Positions 35,735 to 43,861 of a stretch of 64,000 nt of DNA are shown piece after piece (position 1 is the stretch's first letter; each line of letters opens with the position of its first letter). The stretch is taken from assembly GCF_947504225.1 (NCBI RefSeq), contig NZ_CANNGT010000004.1:1-64000 (forward strand), given 5' to 3'. The translations under genes and the position numbers were made by a program. The notes beneath the pieces were generated by a model, which saw only the letters and a program-made list of their open reading frames with translations, made no database searches and was not told the origin of the DNA. This DNA comes from Brumimicrobium ulvae. Its GTDB lineage: Bacteria; Bacteroidota; Bacteroidia; Flavobacteriales_D; Crocinitomicaceae.

Positions 35735-37288
35735 TTAGTAGTTGTGCCTTTTAAGTGGGAAATCAAACGCTTCAGAGAGTTCAAGAAGACTTTTGTCATT
35801 CTCTCTAATTAAGATCATACTTGGATGTTCGTTAATCTGCTCAATATCGTATTCTTTTTGAAGAAGCTCAAAATGCTCTGGATAAAAATTAAACAGTATT
35901 ATATTCTTTCTGACCATATCTCTTTCCTTCTGAAAAATCCACGTTCTTCTTTCATATAAATTCATCGTTGATGAAACAGTATTCTCCTGAAGAATAGGAC
36001 ATCCGTAATTATAGAACTCCATACTTGGCACTCTATATTCCCAATTTGGCATAAACACAACTAAATCGACATCGTATTGACGGGTAATTTTTTCCATCTC
36101 AGCACAATCATCTATTAAATCATCCAATTTTTTAATTGCCACAGGTCCGTAATTTGTTTCTTCTGTATGCTTGTCAATTACAGCAGAGTAAGCAGTTGTT
36201 TTAATCAAAAAGACAAGCATTCCTAGAGACAGGATCATGACCCTCCATTTTTGCTCTGACAAGAACCCTTTTTTCAGCCATAAAAATGCCAAGCCTAAAA
36301 GTAAGGGCATGGCCAAAAACATTCTTGTAGAAGATAAAAATATGACACCTATATCATCATTGATTTTATTTACACCAAAAAGAAGGATGATGAAGATTAC
36401 GGTGAGCAACAAACTAATTCCTTTTTTCCAATTCTGTTTAGTAATAATAATGGCCAAAATCAATAATAGGAGCAGAATCATCCAATGCGCAGGCCATATT
36501 ACCGGCATGAGGTAACGGAAATACTGATCTAAATGAGAGATTCCCTCAAGCATAACTTCAAAGTCGAATTTGAGCTTCCACATTGAGTGCACCAAATACT
36601 CTGGTCGGTCCACATAAAACTGCTCCGAGAAATATTTAATGAGCAAAGCAGGAATTGACAGCACACCAAACACTAAATAAAAGGCAGGTTTTCTGTAGCT
36701 TTCAAACAGCAAGAACAAACAAATTGGAAAAGACAGAAGCAAAGAATTGGCATTCAAAATATAGCCAAAAGAAACGGCCAAGGCGGCAATAACAAAAGAC
36801 CATAACTTAGTTGGATTTAACAGAGGATAAATCAGCAAAGAACAAAAGAACAAACCACTGGTAAATCCACGTGTAATTGAAGTTATAATATCGTATTCAA
36901 CGGGTAATGTTAGGGGAATAAATAGAAAAAGATAGGCCTCTATTCTCTTACCTCTTCGGAAAAGAACGGTGGAAAAAAATAGAAATGGGAACACTCCCAT
37001 GAGAGAAGAAACTACGGGTAAAGCAACATCAACAGGAACACCCCAATTAATTAAGGGCGCAGCTAGAATTGCTTCTAGCGCAAAGTTATAATCTTGTCCA
37101 TAAAAAAATGGTTCATGAAAAATACCTTGAGCATAATCAACAGCTGCTTGCCAAAAGATAAGATCATCACTTCCTACATACTCTAGATTGAAAAGTTTCA
37201 GTATCAAAAACCGATTAACGAAAACCAAAATACCTAAAAGGTAAAAAGTTAGAATCTGTTGGTGTTTCTGATAAGTTGAAATGAACAT
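35735..37288 (-). CDS. Polytopic membrane protein, GT-C glycosyltransferase-like
   Basis: This 517 aa protein has about ten to twelve hydrophobic spans up to residue 375, then a soluble alpha/beta C-terminal domain (CAEMEKITRQYDVDLVVFMPNWEYRVPSMEFYNYG). An acidic pair soon after the first span (EYVGSDDLIFWQAAVDYAQG) is in the position of the catalytic aspartate of GT39/ArnT-like GT-C enzymes, which use lipid-phosphate sugars. The family assignment is weak: membrane topology and the acidic loop are the only support. It stands between the PBP gene and the old yellow enzyme gene with no obvious operon partner. Substrate is unknown. Confidence 0.6.
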   Translation of the reverse strand: MFISTYQKHQQILTFYLLGILVFVNRFLILKLFNLEYVGSDDLIFWQAAVDYAQGIFHEPFFYGQDYNFALEAILAAPLINWGVPVDVALPVVSSLMGVFPFLFFSTVLFRRGKRIEAYLFLFIPLTLPVEYDIITSITRGFTSGLFFCSLLIYPLLNPTKLWSFVIAALAVSFGYILNANSLLLSFPICLFLLFESYRKPAFYLVFGVLSIPALLIKYFSEQFYVDRPEYLVHSMWKLKFDFEVMLEGISHLDQYFRYLMPVIWPAHWMILLLLLILAIIITKQNWKKGISLLLTVIFIILLFGVNKINDDIGVIFLSSTRMFLAMPLLLGLAFLWLKKGFLSEQKWRVMILSLGMLVFLIKTTAYSAVIDKHTEETNYGPVAIKKLDDLIDDCAEMEKITRQYDVDLVVFMPNWEYRVPSMEFYNYGCPILQENTVSSTMNLYERRTWIFQKERDMVRKNIILFNFYPEHFELLQKEYDIEQINEHPSMILIRENDKSLLELSEAFDFPLKRHNY

Positions 37289-37403
37289 AATGGTGCTTTC
37301 TATGCTTGCAGTTATTAAAGTAACTTACAGGCACATCTTTATTTGAGTAAATATAAAAATAAAACCATCATGATTACCAGAAATGTCATTCTTCAGGATT
37401 CGC

Positions 37404-38486
37404 CTAATCTTCAATTACAAACCCTTTCCAATTCCTCATGTACTGAATAAAATCTTTTCCTAAGCCTTCCTTTTTTAGATAATCTGGAGAAACTGGTGTT
37501 TTTACCGGTTCAAAATCTATATTATTCATTACTTTTTCGGGGAAATCATGATGGAGAATAGCAGAACGACCTATAGAAACGAAGTCAATTCCTGACTCCA
37601 TTGCTTTTTTCACCTCATCTCCATTTCTAATTTTACCCGCAACTGTGAGCAGAACATTTTTATAATCTAATTCAGTAAAATGCGCCAGCAAGGACTTATT
37701 TTGATACTTTTCCTCTTCAGGCATTTTAAAAACATCCCATAAAGAAATGTCGAGAAAATCAATTATATCTTCTTCAATAAATCGTTTACAAACCTGCTTT
37801 ACTTCATTCAAATCCATACCAAATCGTTCTGGAGAGAGCCTAACGCCTAACAAAAATTCTTTTCCGCATTGTTCTCTAATTTCTTGAACAATTTCAAACA
37901 AAAGTCGTGAACGATTTTCAAGGTTTCCACCATACTCATCAGTTCTATGGTTAAACTCAGAACTTAAGAATTGAGTTAATACATAACCATGAGCGCCGTG
38001 TACTTCTACCCCATCATATCCACATCTTTGCGCGCGTAAAGCCGCAGCTACAAAATCATTTTTAAGTTGTTTTACCTCTTCTGAACTTAAGGCACGAGCT
38101 CCACTTTTTTCATTATCCGAAGGACAAACAGGCGCCTCTCCAATCAATTCATAAGGCGTTCTCATTCCTGCATGATGCAACTGAACGACCGCTAGACTGC
38201 CATGAGATTTGATTTCAGCAACCAACCTTTTATGTCCCTCAATATGCAAGTCTGAAAAGATCCCTAACTGACCAGGAAATCCTTGACCTATCTTTTGAAC
38301 ATGTGCTGCACAGGTCATCACCAATCCGAACTGACCTTTCGCTCTCATTGTCAGCCAATGCAATTCATCTTCGGAAAGAGTTCCATCTTCATTGCTTTGA
38401 GTGTTCGTCATAGGAGCTAACATGAATTTATTTTTCATAGTTACACCACAAGGAAAAGTTAGGGGCGATTGAAGTTTATTTTTCAT
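37404..38486 (-). CDS. NADH:flavin oxidoreductase, old yellow enzyme family
   Basis: This 360 aa FMN-dependent TIM-barrel ene-reductase has NKFMLAPMTNTQSNEDG at the first strand, VQLHHAGMRT, CGYDGVEVHGAHGYVLTQFLS, NHRTDEYGGNLENRSRL and the C-terminal phosphate-binding VAGKIRNGDEVKKAMESG...FVSIGRSAI. The length is that of single-domain OYE enzymes with no fused FeS or NAD domain. It reduces activated alkenes or xenobiotics; the natural substrate is unknown. Monocistronic, preceded on the minus strand by the tandem terminators of a lipoprotein gene. Confidence 0.9.
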   Translation of the reverse strand: MKNKLQSPLTFPCGVTMKNKFMLAPMTNTQSNEDGTLSEDELHWLTMRAKGQFGLVMTCAAHVQKIGQGFPGQLGIFSDLHIEGHKRLVAEIKSHGSLAVVQLHHAGMRTPYELIGEAPVCPSDNEKSGARALSSEEVKQLKNDFVAAALRAQRCGYDGVEVHGAHGYVLTQFLSSEFNHRTDEYGGNLENRSRLLFEIVQEIREQCGKEFLLGVRLSPERFGMDLNEVKQVCKRFIEEDIIDFLDISLWDVFKMPEEEKYQNKSLLAHFTELDYKNVLLTVAGKIRNGDEVKKAMESGIDFVSIGRSAILHHDFPEKVMNNIDFEPVKTPVSPDYLKKEGLGKDFIQYMRNWKGFVIED

Positions 38487-38561
38487 CCTGTATTTTGATT
38501 AAAGTCACGTGAATAAATTAGTTGAGATTCCATAAAAAGGATCCCCTAAAATATAAAAACA

Positions 38562-38620
38562 ATTCTCTAATAACTAGAGAATGGCCCTTAAAAGTTTTAA
38601 AACGCCCTCTTAATTAGAGG
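38562..38620 (-). terminator. Tandem intrinsic terminators after the small lipoprotein gene
   Basis: Two hairpins follow the lipoprotein stop on the minus strand. CCTCT/AGAGG (38606-38620) comes first, then the perfect ATTCTCTA/TAGAGAAT stem (38562-38582) followed by a T-rich run toward 38545. The pair insulates the downstream OYE gene. Confidence 0.75.
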
Positions 38621-38630
38621 TCTGTTTCTA

Positions 38631-38939
38631 CTATAAATTACAACCGATTTCACTTGCAGCATCAACCAAATCATCTTCGGTGTATTTTCCATCTGCAATA
38701 GCTTTGTCGATTTCCTTGTTGAACTTGTTGGTTTTCTCTTCAGCTATTTTAAGCTCTTCGCTATCCCCTTCAAGAAGTAAGGCATCTTCGGTTTCAAAAA
38801 GTTCACAAACACATTTTGCCGCTGAGGCCACATCGTTTGCATCACATTCTTTAACACTTTTTTCTGTTGTTTCTGCGGTACCTGAATCACAAGAAAACAT
38901 AAGACTTGTGACAAATAATCCAATAAGTAGCTTTTTCAT
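38631..38939 (-). CDS. Small lipoprotein of unknown function
   Basis: This 102 aa protein has a lipobox LMFSC at about residue 17 and mature start CDSGTAE. The rest is a very acidic, helical domain with two internal cysteines (KCVCELF) and one near the C-terminus (EIGCNL), suggesting a disulfide-stabilised helical fold. I do not recognise a named family. It is preceded by the DsbA/FrnE-like gene on the same strand but a terminator separates them, so it is probably monocistronic. Inner- or outer-membrane periplasmic face location is likely. Confidence 0.75.
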   Translation of the reverse strand: MKKLLIGLFVTSLMFSCDSGTAETTEKSVKECDANDVASAAKCVCELFETEDALLLEGDSEELKIAEEKTNKFNKEIDKAIADGKYTEDDLVDAASEIGCNL

Positions 38940-39120
38940 TTAATTTATTTTTTTAATGAGCCAACAATATACTAAAATGGAGAAAACATAGCGGATATAA
39001 ATAGCTTTTATTCTAACACAATGACCAACAATTCCTCAGAGCAGTCTTTTTCAAAGCCTTATAGTATTAGAACTTTCTTCTTGAATAGTAAATAACAGAG
39101 ATGCGTCAATCTCCATAAAA

Positions 39121-39153
39121 AAACCCGAAAACACATTACTTGCTTTCGGGTTT
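39121..39153 (-). terminator. Intrinsic terminator of the FrnE/DsbA-like gene
   Basis: AAACCCGAAA (39121-39130) pairs with TTTCGGGTTT (39144-39153). The minus-strand U-tract follows at 39115-39123. Confidence 0.85.
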
Positions 39154-39173
39154 TTCAATAAATAATTCTAAAT

Positions 39174-40043
39174 TTATTCACACGTTCCGTCTGGTGCACA
39201 ACTTTGCCCCTCGGTAACCTTTAGTTTTATTTCAGGATTTTTTTCTCTCCACTCCGTATAGGCCTGGGTAAGACTTTCTAAAAACGCTTGAGCAGGTTGA
39301 GCTCCAGAAACAGCGTATTTTCTATCCAACACAAAGAAAGGAACACCTTGAACTCCAACTTGCCTTGCTTCTTGAATATCCGCTTTAACAAGTTCAGTAT
39401 ATTTTTCATCCTTCATTGCGGACTGAATTTCGTTCTCCTCCAAGCCAATTTCTTTACCTAAGGCAGTTAAAGTGGCTAAGTCTGCAATATTCTTCCCCTC
39501 TGTAAAGAAAGCTCGGAACAAAACTTCTTCCGCTTCATTTCCTAATCCTTTAGTCTTGGCTAACTGAAGCAATTTATGGGCACTCAAAGAATTCACCATT
39601 ACAGCTTTATCGAAGTTATACTCTAATCCTACTTGTTTTGCAGATTGGGTAACATTATCTAACATTCCTTTCACTTGTGCCCTAGGCATCCCTTTGTTTT
39701 CAATCAGATAATCCTCATAACTGTCTTTTGCCACTTCTGGAATAGAAGGATCCAATTGGAAACTTTTCCATACGACTTCTATATGCTCTTTATCTTTAAA
39801 TTGCTCCAATGCAGTTTCGAAATTTCTTTTTCCGATAAAGCAAAATGGACACATTACGTCACTCCATATTTCTACTTTCATTTTATTTTCCATATTTATT
39901 TCTTTCTTAATATTTGTTGTTGCTTCTTGCGGCTCGTTAACTTTTTCATCTTGGGCACAGGAGTTTAATCCTATTCCGAAAACTGATAACAACCAAAAGG
40001 CTGAATGTGATATTAATTTACTCATTATTCGTTTTTTATTCAA
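39174..40043 (-). CDS. FrnE/DsbA-like thiol oxidoreductase carried as a lipoprotein
   Basis: The protein is 289 aa. The first 32 residues form a lipoprotein signal with a GLNSC lipobox (start MNKKRIM or the second Met at residue 7). After a linker of about 25 residues the FrnE/2-hydroxychromene-isomerase-like DsbA domain begins: VEIWSDVMCPFCFIGKRNF with active site CPFC, then the inserted helical domain (MVNSLSAHKLLQLAKTKGL, LFRAFFTEGKNIAD) and the cis-Pro loop GVQGVPFFVLDRKYAVSGAQP. A CAPDGTC pair ends the protein. FrnE proteins are usually cytoplasmic and about 210-240 aa, so the lipoprotein N-terminus is unusual. It implies a periplasmic disulfide or redox role. Confidence 0.85.
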   Translation of the reverse strand: MNKKRIMSKLISHSAFWLLSVFGIGLNSCAQDEKVNEPQEATTNIKKEINMENKMKVEIWSDVMCPFCFIGKRNFETALEQFKDKEHIEVVWKSFQLDPSIPEVAKDSYEDYLIENKGMPRAQVKGMLDNVTQSAKQVGLEYNFDKAVMVNSLSAHKLLQLAKTKGLGNEAEEVLFRAFFTEGKNIADLATLTALGKEIGLEENEIQSAMKDEKYTELVKADIQEARQVGVQGVPFFVLDRKYAVSGAQPAQAFLESLTQAYTEWREKNPEIKLKVTEGQSCAPDGTCE

Positions 40044-40342
40044 CTCGTTTTATATTCTATTCTTCAAACATAAAACAAATTGAAGGGATTTGCCCTATGG
40101 CTTTCCAGTTGGAAACTACTAAAAAGTACGTTCTTCAAGATCACAATCAATCATTAAAACAATAAGTAATGCAATATGTTCAAAAGTCGAATCTTAAACT
40201 AAGGATGGATTAAAAGAAAAGCAAATATTGTTAATTCACTCGCTTTCTTGGTTTTAATCAATTTCTTTCATTAACTACGCCTATTTTCAGAGGACTACCT
40301 ATACTCCTCAAACCAATTATTTACTACTCAAAAATTAAAAAA

Positions 40343-40729
40343 ATGAAGCGTTTAGTTTTATTGATCAGTGCTGTTGGAATGTTAAACTTTTCCTATGGAC
40401 AGAATCATCAAATTTCTGCAGGTGCTGGACTTTTATCAACGAATGCCGCTTTTAGCATTCTTTCCAAAATAGGACAAAACTTTTCGGGAAGTGTGTTTAA
40501 TGGAACCACAACAACCAACGGAAAATTTTTCGGGGAATTTCGTGGAACTTATGCCTACTCGCCTTTAAAATGGTTAGCAATAGGAACCACTTTTTCTTAT
40601 GCCAACGCTAGTCATGACCTTGTCAAAAACAAAGTTATTGTTGGTCACCAAACTGTGAACTACTACACCCTTGGTCTAGAAGAAAGTCTTTTACTAAAAT
40701 TCAGCAAACAAATGATTAAGCAGTTCTAA
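40343..40729 (+). pseudogene. 3'-truncated outer-membrane protein gene (N-terminal remnant)
   Basis: The 128 aa ORF has a signal peptide ending in SYGQ (residue 20) and about four predicted barrel strands (HQISAGAGLLS, FFGEFRGTYAYSPLKWLAIGTTFSYANAS, VNYYTLGLEES). It ends without the remaining strands or a terminal aromatic. The last dozen codons lie in DNA that is also the end of the convergent mepB gene (36 bp overlap). This looks like the first half of a barrel gene cut by a deletion, matching the situation at 33083-33370. A short authentic protein is possible but less likely. Confidence 0.6.
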
Positions 40730-41188
40730 GTCTAGTGTTGACTCAAGCTCATAAAAATAATTCAACTGCCAAGCTTGCGTTGCTCTTGATTGTTTATTTT
40801 GTGGAATGTCCCATCGTGGATAAACACGAAAACCTCTTTTCCCCTCTTTTAAAGATGTTGAGATAATGCCTCGTTTCAACAATTCAGATTTTGGAAAAAT
40901 AAATTGACCCAATCGATGTTCTGATTGCACATTGACCATGTAGAAATCGACCTCATCACTTTCAGAAAAAGGACATGTTATGCCTTTAGCGTTCCTTTTC
41001 CAAAAAGTAACAAACTGACCGATTTTTTTAGGGGTTTTCTTCGCGCTTCTTGAAATAATATTTTTCCCGTTTAACTCAAACTGACAAGCTTCATAAGCCT
41101 TACCTTCCTTTTCATTATTGTAATTTTCAAGAACAAGTGAACAGGTTTCAAAAACTTGATTTTTAAAAATCGTAAGGAACTTATTCAT
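40694..41188 (-). CDS. mepB: MepB-family protein
   Basis: This 164 aa protein matches the MepB family, first named in the Staphylococcus aureus mepRAB locus. Matching blocks are EACQFELNGKNIISRSAKKTPKKIGQFVTFWKR, FSESDEVDFYMVNV and GQFIFPKSELLKRGIIS...GFRVYPRWD. It is expected to be a small cytoplasmic protein. The family has no established biochemical function, and no MATE efflux pump or MarR regulator is next to it here. It is the last gene of a minus-strand run with two membrane proteins and an AAA ATPase, 34 bp after the nearest. Confidence 0.82.
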   Translation of the reverse strand: MNKFLTIFKNQVFETCSLVLENYNNEKEGKAYEACQFELNGKNIISRSAKKTPKKIGQFVTFWKRNAKGITCPFSESDEVDFYMVNVQSEHRLGQFIFPKSELLKRGIISTSLKEGKRGFRVYPRWDIPQNKQSRATQAWQLNYFYELESTLDLELLNHLFAEF

Positions 41189-41222
41189 TATTTTCTCTAC
41201 TTATATTTTATGGAGATGGTAA

Positions 41223-41726
41223 TTACCTGCGTCTTCTACGCAGAGTAGCATCACTTACCACGGGATTATACTTTACAAGTTGCTTATTATAATCTATTAC
41301 GAATTGTTCTGCAAATTTCATTGCTTTTTCTTTCTTCTCAAAGCTTTGTACTAAAACCTTTACACGGTGTGTTTCATTCAACATCACCACCTCATAATCA
41401 TCATTGATAATTGTAGTCGACCGATTAGAGCGACTGTACAAAGTAGTACCTTTTCTACTTTTAAGCACAGTGAGGTATGGGAGTTGATCCAAAGGCTTCC
41501 AATCACCTCTTTTCAAACCAAGCACAGAACCATATTCACGAAACTCTTGGGTTTCATCATTAATTTGCAGTCCATAGGTGCTGGACCAAAAGAATGCTCC
41601 AATTGCCATGGCAACTATTCCAACAAGAAATAAATTAGCCAATAACAAAAGTCCAGCAAAAGAAATAACCCCACCAACTATTGCTACGGCGAATGGAAAA
41701 GACGATCCTATTTTAAATGTAGTCAT
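41223..41726 (-). CDS. Two-TM protein with PH-like cytoplasmic domain, unknown function
   Basis: This 167 aa protein has two adjacent membrane segments (about 12-30 and 33-48, FAVAIVGGVISFAGLLLLANLFLVGIVAMAIGAFF) forming a hairpin. A soluble beta-rich domain follows (LQINDETQEFREYGSVLGLKRGDWKPLDQL, LYSRSNRSTTIINDDYEVVML) and resembles bacterial PH-like domains attached to membrane hairpins. The C-terminus is an arginine cluster. It is 34 bp before mepB and 3 bp after the four-TM protein gene, so clearly operonic. Function is unknown. Confidence 0.65.
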   Translation of the reverse strand: MTTFKIGSSFPFAVAIVGGVISFAGLLLLANLFLVGIVAMAIGAFFWSSTYGLQINDETQEFREYGSVLGLKRGDWKPLDQLPYLTVLKSRKGTTLYSRSNRSTTIINDDYEVVMLNETHRVKVLVQSFEKKEKAMKFAEQFVIDYNKQLVKYNPVVSDATLRRRRR

Positions 41727-41729
41727 TGA

Positions 41730-42263
41730 TTAATGTTTTCGTTTGATTCGTTTAAAAAAAGGTAAAGCGATGATCAATAAAACAGTACAAAGAATCAAAA
41801 CCCATTTTAAGGAAGTGAAAAAACTGGCAAAACGTACAACATTATTTAGCTTTTCTGGATAATGGTACAGCAATAAAACAATTCCTAAGTTCTCTAGGTA
41901 ATCTGCAACAATAACAACCAGAGGAATCAAGGCAATAAAAACACGCTGAGAAGATTTAAACAAGAGCATCGAAAGCAACAAGCCATAAACCCAAGGGTAG
42001 ATCAGATCCAAAGTGAGTGTCCCCCAAAAGTATTCTTCCCTTTCTTCTGCTGAATATTTATCTAAAATCAAATAAGCATCATTAACAGCGTATGAAAATT
42101 GAGTATCTAATAGTGTATTGTCTGCATTGGTTGAATGAAATACTGGAAACAAAAAGAGATTGAAAAACATCACAATCACGAACAAGAAAAATATCGTCTT
42201 CCAAGTAGCATGTTTATTTAAAAACTGAGCAATAGTATGATTCTTTTTAACTCTATTGTTCAT
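41730..42263 (-). CDS. Four-TM membrane protein, unknown function
   Basis: This 177 aa protein has four hydrophobic segments at about 21-43, 88-105, 107-130 and 146-168. Conserved-looking charged motifs sit in or beside membrane segments: LTLDLIYPWVYG and VADYLENLGIV. These could be functional, but I cannot name the family. The large loop after the first span (residues about 44-85) is acidic and probably periplasmic. Spacing is 3 bp to the AAA gene upstream and 3 bp to the two-TM gene downstream. Confidence 0.65.
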   Translation of the reverse strand: MNNRVKKNHTIAQFLNKHATWKTIFFLFVIVMFFNLFLFPVFHSTNADNTLLDTQFSYAVNDAYLILDKYSAEEREEYFWGTLTLDLIYPWVYGLLLSMLLFKSSQRVFIALIPLVVIVADYLENLGIVLLLYHYPEKLNNVVRFASFFTSLKWVLILCTVLLIIALPFFKRIKRKH

Positions 42264-42266
42264 TCC

Positions 42267-43004
42267 TTATTTCGAATCTAATACTTGCTCTTGTAAGGAC
42301 GCTTTCTTTTCTAATTGTTCAATTAAAATAGACTTGACAGAAGTTTGAATATAGTCTTTCGCTTCAGCAAAGGAAATTCCGTATTTACGAACTACCCCTT
42401 GCATTTCAGTTGGGAAATTCGACAGCAGTTTTTCGTAGTAAGCATCAAGGGTTTCTTGATTCGGCAAATCAAAGTTGATACGCAACTGAAACCTACGCAA
42501 CAAAGCTGTATCTATAATTTCTGGGTGATTAGTCGCGCAAATTAACAAGGCGTCTTGTGGATAATAATCGATCAGTTGAATTATGGTATTTACCAATCTT
42601 CGCATTTCACCAACTTCTTTATCACTTGTGTCTCTGGCCTTTCCGATTTGGTCAAACTCATCTAAAAATAGAATAGATTTTGTGCGTCCTGCTTTGTCAA
42701 ATACTTGTTTTATATTTTGAGCTGTTTCTCCAATTCTCGAGCAAACAATATTACTTAAGTTGAGAATGTAAATTGGTTTATTTAAAGCATTTGCAATTCC
42801 TTTGGCTGTAGTTGTTTTTCCACAACCTGAACTTCCTTGCAACAAGAGTTTGTTGTTTACAGGTAGATTATACTTCGTAAGTTCATCAACATACTTGTAC
42901 TCTTTAATTAGTTGTTGAATGTTTTTTCGGTTCTCTTGATTTAAAAAAATATCATCTAAAGAAACTACTTCTTTATCTCGTATGAGCAAGTCGTGGATAT
43001 TCAT
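42267..43004 (-). CDS. AAA-family ATPase
   Basis: This 245 aa single-domain AAA ATPase has Walker A GSSGCGKTTTAKG, Walker B ILFLDEFDQIG, sensor 1 in LLICATNHPE and arginine fingers in ALLRRFQLRI. A short C-terminal helical lid follows. It resembles stand-alone FtsH/SpoVK-like AAA modules that remodel protein complexes, and has no protease or DNA-binding domain. It is first in a four-gene minus-strand operon with two membrane proteins and MepB. A role in handling one of those membrane proteins is a guess. Confidence 0.82.
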   Translation of the reverse strand: MNIHDLLIRDKEVVSLDDIFLNQENRKNIQQLIKEYKYVDELTKYNLPVNNKLLLQGSSGCGKTTTAKGIANALNKPIYILNLSNIVCSRIGETAQNIKQVFDKAGRTKSILFLDEFDQIGKARDTSDKEVGEMRRLVNTIIQLIDYYPQDALLICATNHPEIIDTALLRRFQLRINFDLPNQETLDAYYEKLLSNFPTEMQGVVRKYGISFAEAKDYIQTSVKSILIEQLEKKASLQEQVLDSK

Positions 43005-43097
43005 GTTTGAATTAAATTTGGATACAAAGATACGATAAGTAGGGTCAATTATTGAAATTAGGAATTGAAAGAATTGCGAATACTTAATACGTGCGTT

Positions 43098-43861
43098 GTA
43101 ATGGCACGCCGATGACGCAGATCTAGGAACGCGGATTTTTACCGATTTTTTATTTTTAAACCGCAGTGTCCGCCAAGATTTCGCAGAGGGCGCAAAGTTT
43201 CGCAGAGAGTAAAGTACTTATTTAGGGAAGTACAAAGCACATAATTCACTAATTCGTAATTCACTAATTCGTAATTCGTAATTACTATATTAATAGCTGT
43301 AATGGCACGCGGATGACGCGGATCTAGGAACGCGGATTTTTACGGATTTTTTATTTTTAAACCGCAGTGTCCGCCAAGATTTCGCAAAGGGCGCAAAGTT
43401 TCGCAGAGAGTAAGGTACCTATTTAGGGAAGTACAAAGCACAACATTCATAATTCACTAATTCGTAATTCACTAATTCGTAATTCGTAATTACTATATTA
43501 ATAGCTGTAATGGCACGCCGATGACGCAGATCTAGGAACGCGGATTTTTACGGATTTTTTTGAACCGCAGAGTTCGCCAAGATTTCGCAAAGGGCGCAAA
43601 GTTTCGCAGAGAGTAAAGTACTTATTTAGGGAAGTACATAATTCATAATTCACTAATTCGTAATTCACTAATTCGTAATTCGTAATTACTATATTAATAG
43701 CTGTATTGGCACGCCGATGACGCGGATCTAGGAACGCGGATTTTTACGGATTTTTTTGAACCGCAGAGTCCGCCAAGATTTCGCAGAGGGCGCAAAGTTT
43801 CGCAGAGAGTAAAGTAACTATTTAGGGAAGTACAAAGCACAACATTCATAACTCATAATTC
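43098..43861. repeat. Four-copy tandem repeat array, unit about 200 bp
   Basis: Units begin at 43098, 43299, 43507 and 43703 with GTAATGGCACGC (or GTATTGGCACGC), giving periods of 201, 208 and 196 bp. Each has a GC-rich core (GATCTAGGAACGCGGATTTT, then CCGCAGWGTCCGCCAAGATT and GGCGCAAAGTTTCGCAGAGA) and an AT-rich linker. In the first three units the linker contains internal 15-bp repeats of AATTCACTAATTCGT. Copies are nearly identical. The fourth unit has a truncated linker that runs into the stop codon of the GT2 gene at 43846. The region has no ORF and no obvious hairpin pairing between units. It resembles the CGCAGAG/GCGGAT extragenic repeats common in Bacteroidota. Confidence 0.9.

Noticed and set aside
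43098..43861. CRISPR array
   Set aside because: Units are about 200 bp with no 25-40 bp repeat alternating with unique spacers, and no cas genes are nearby.
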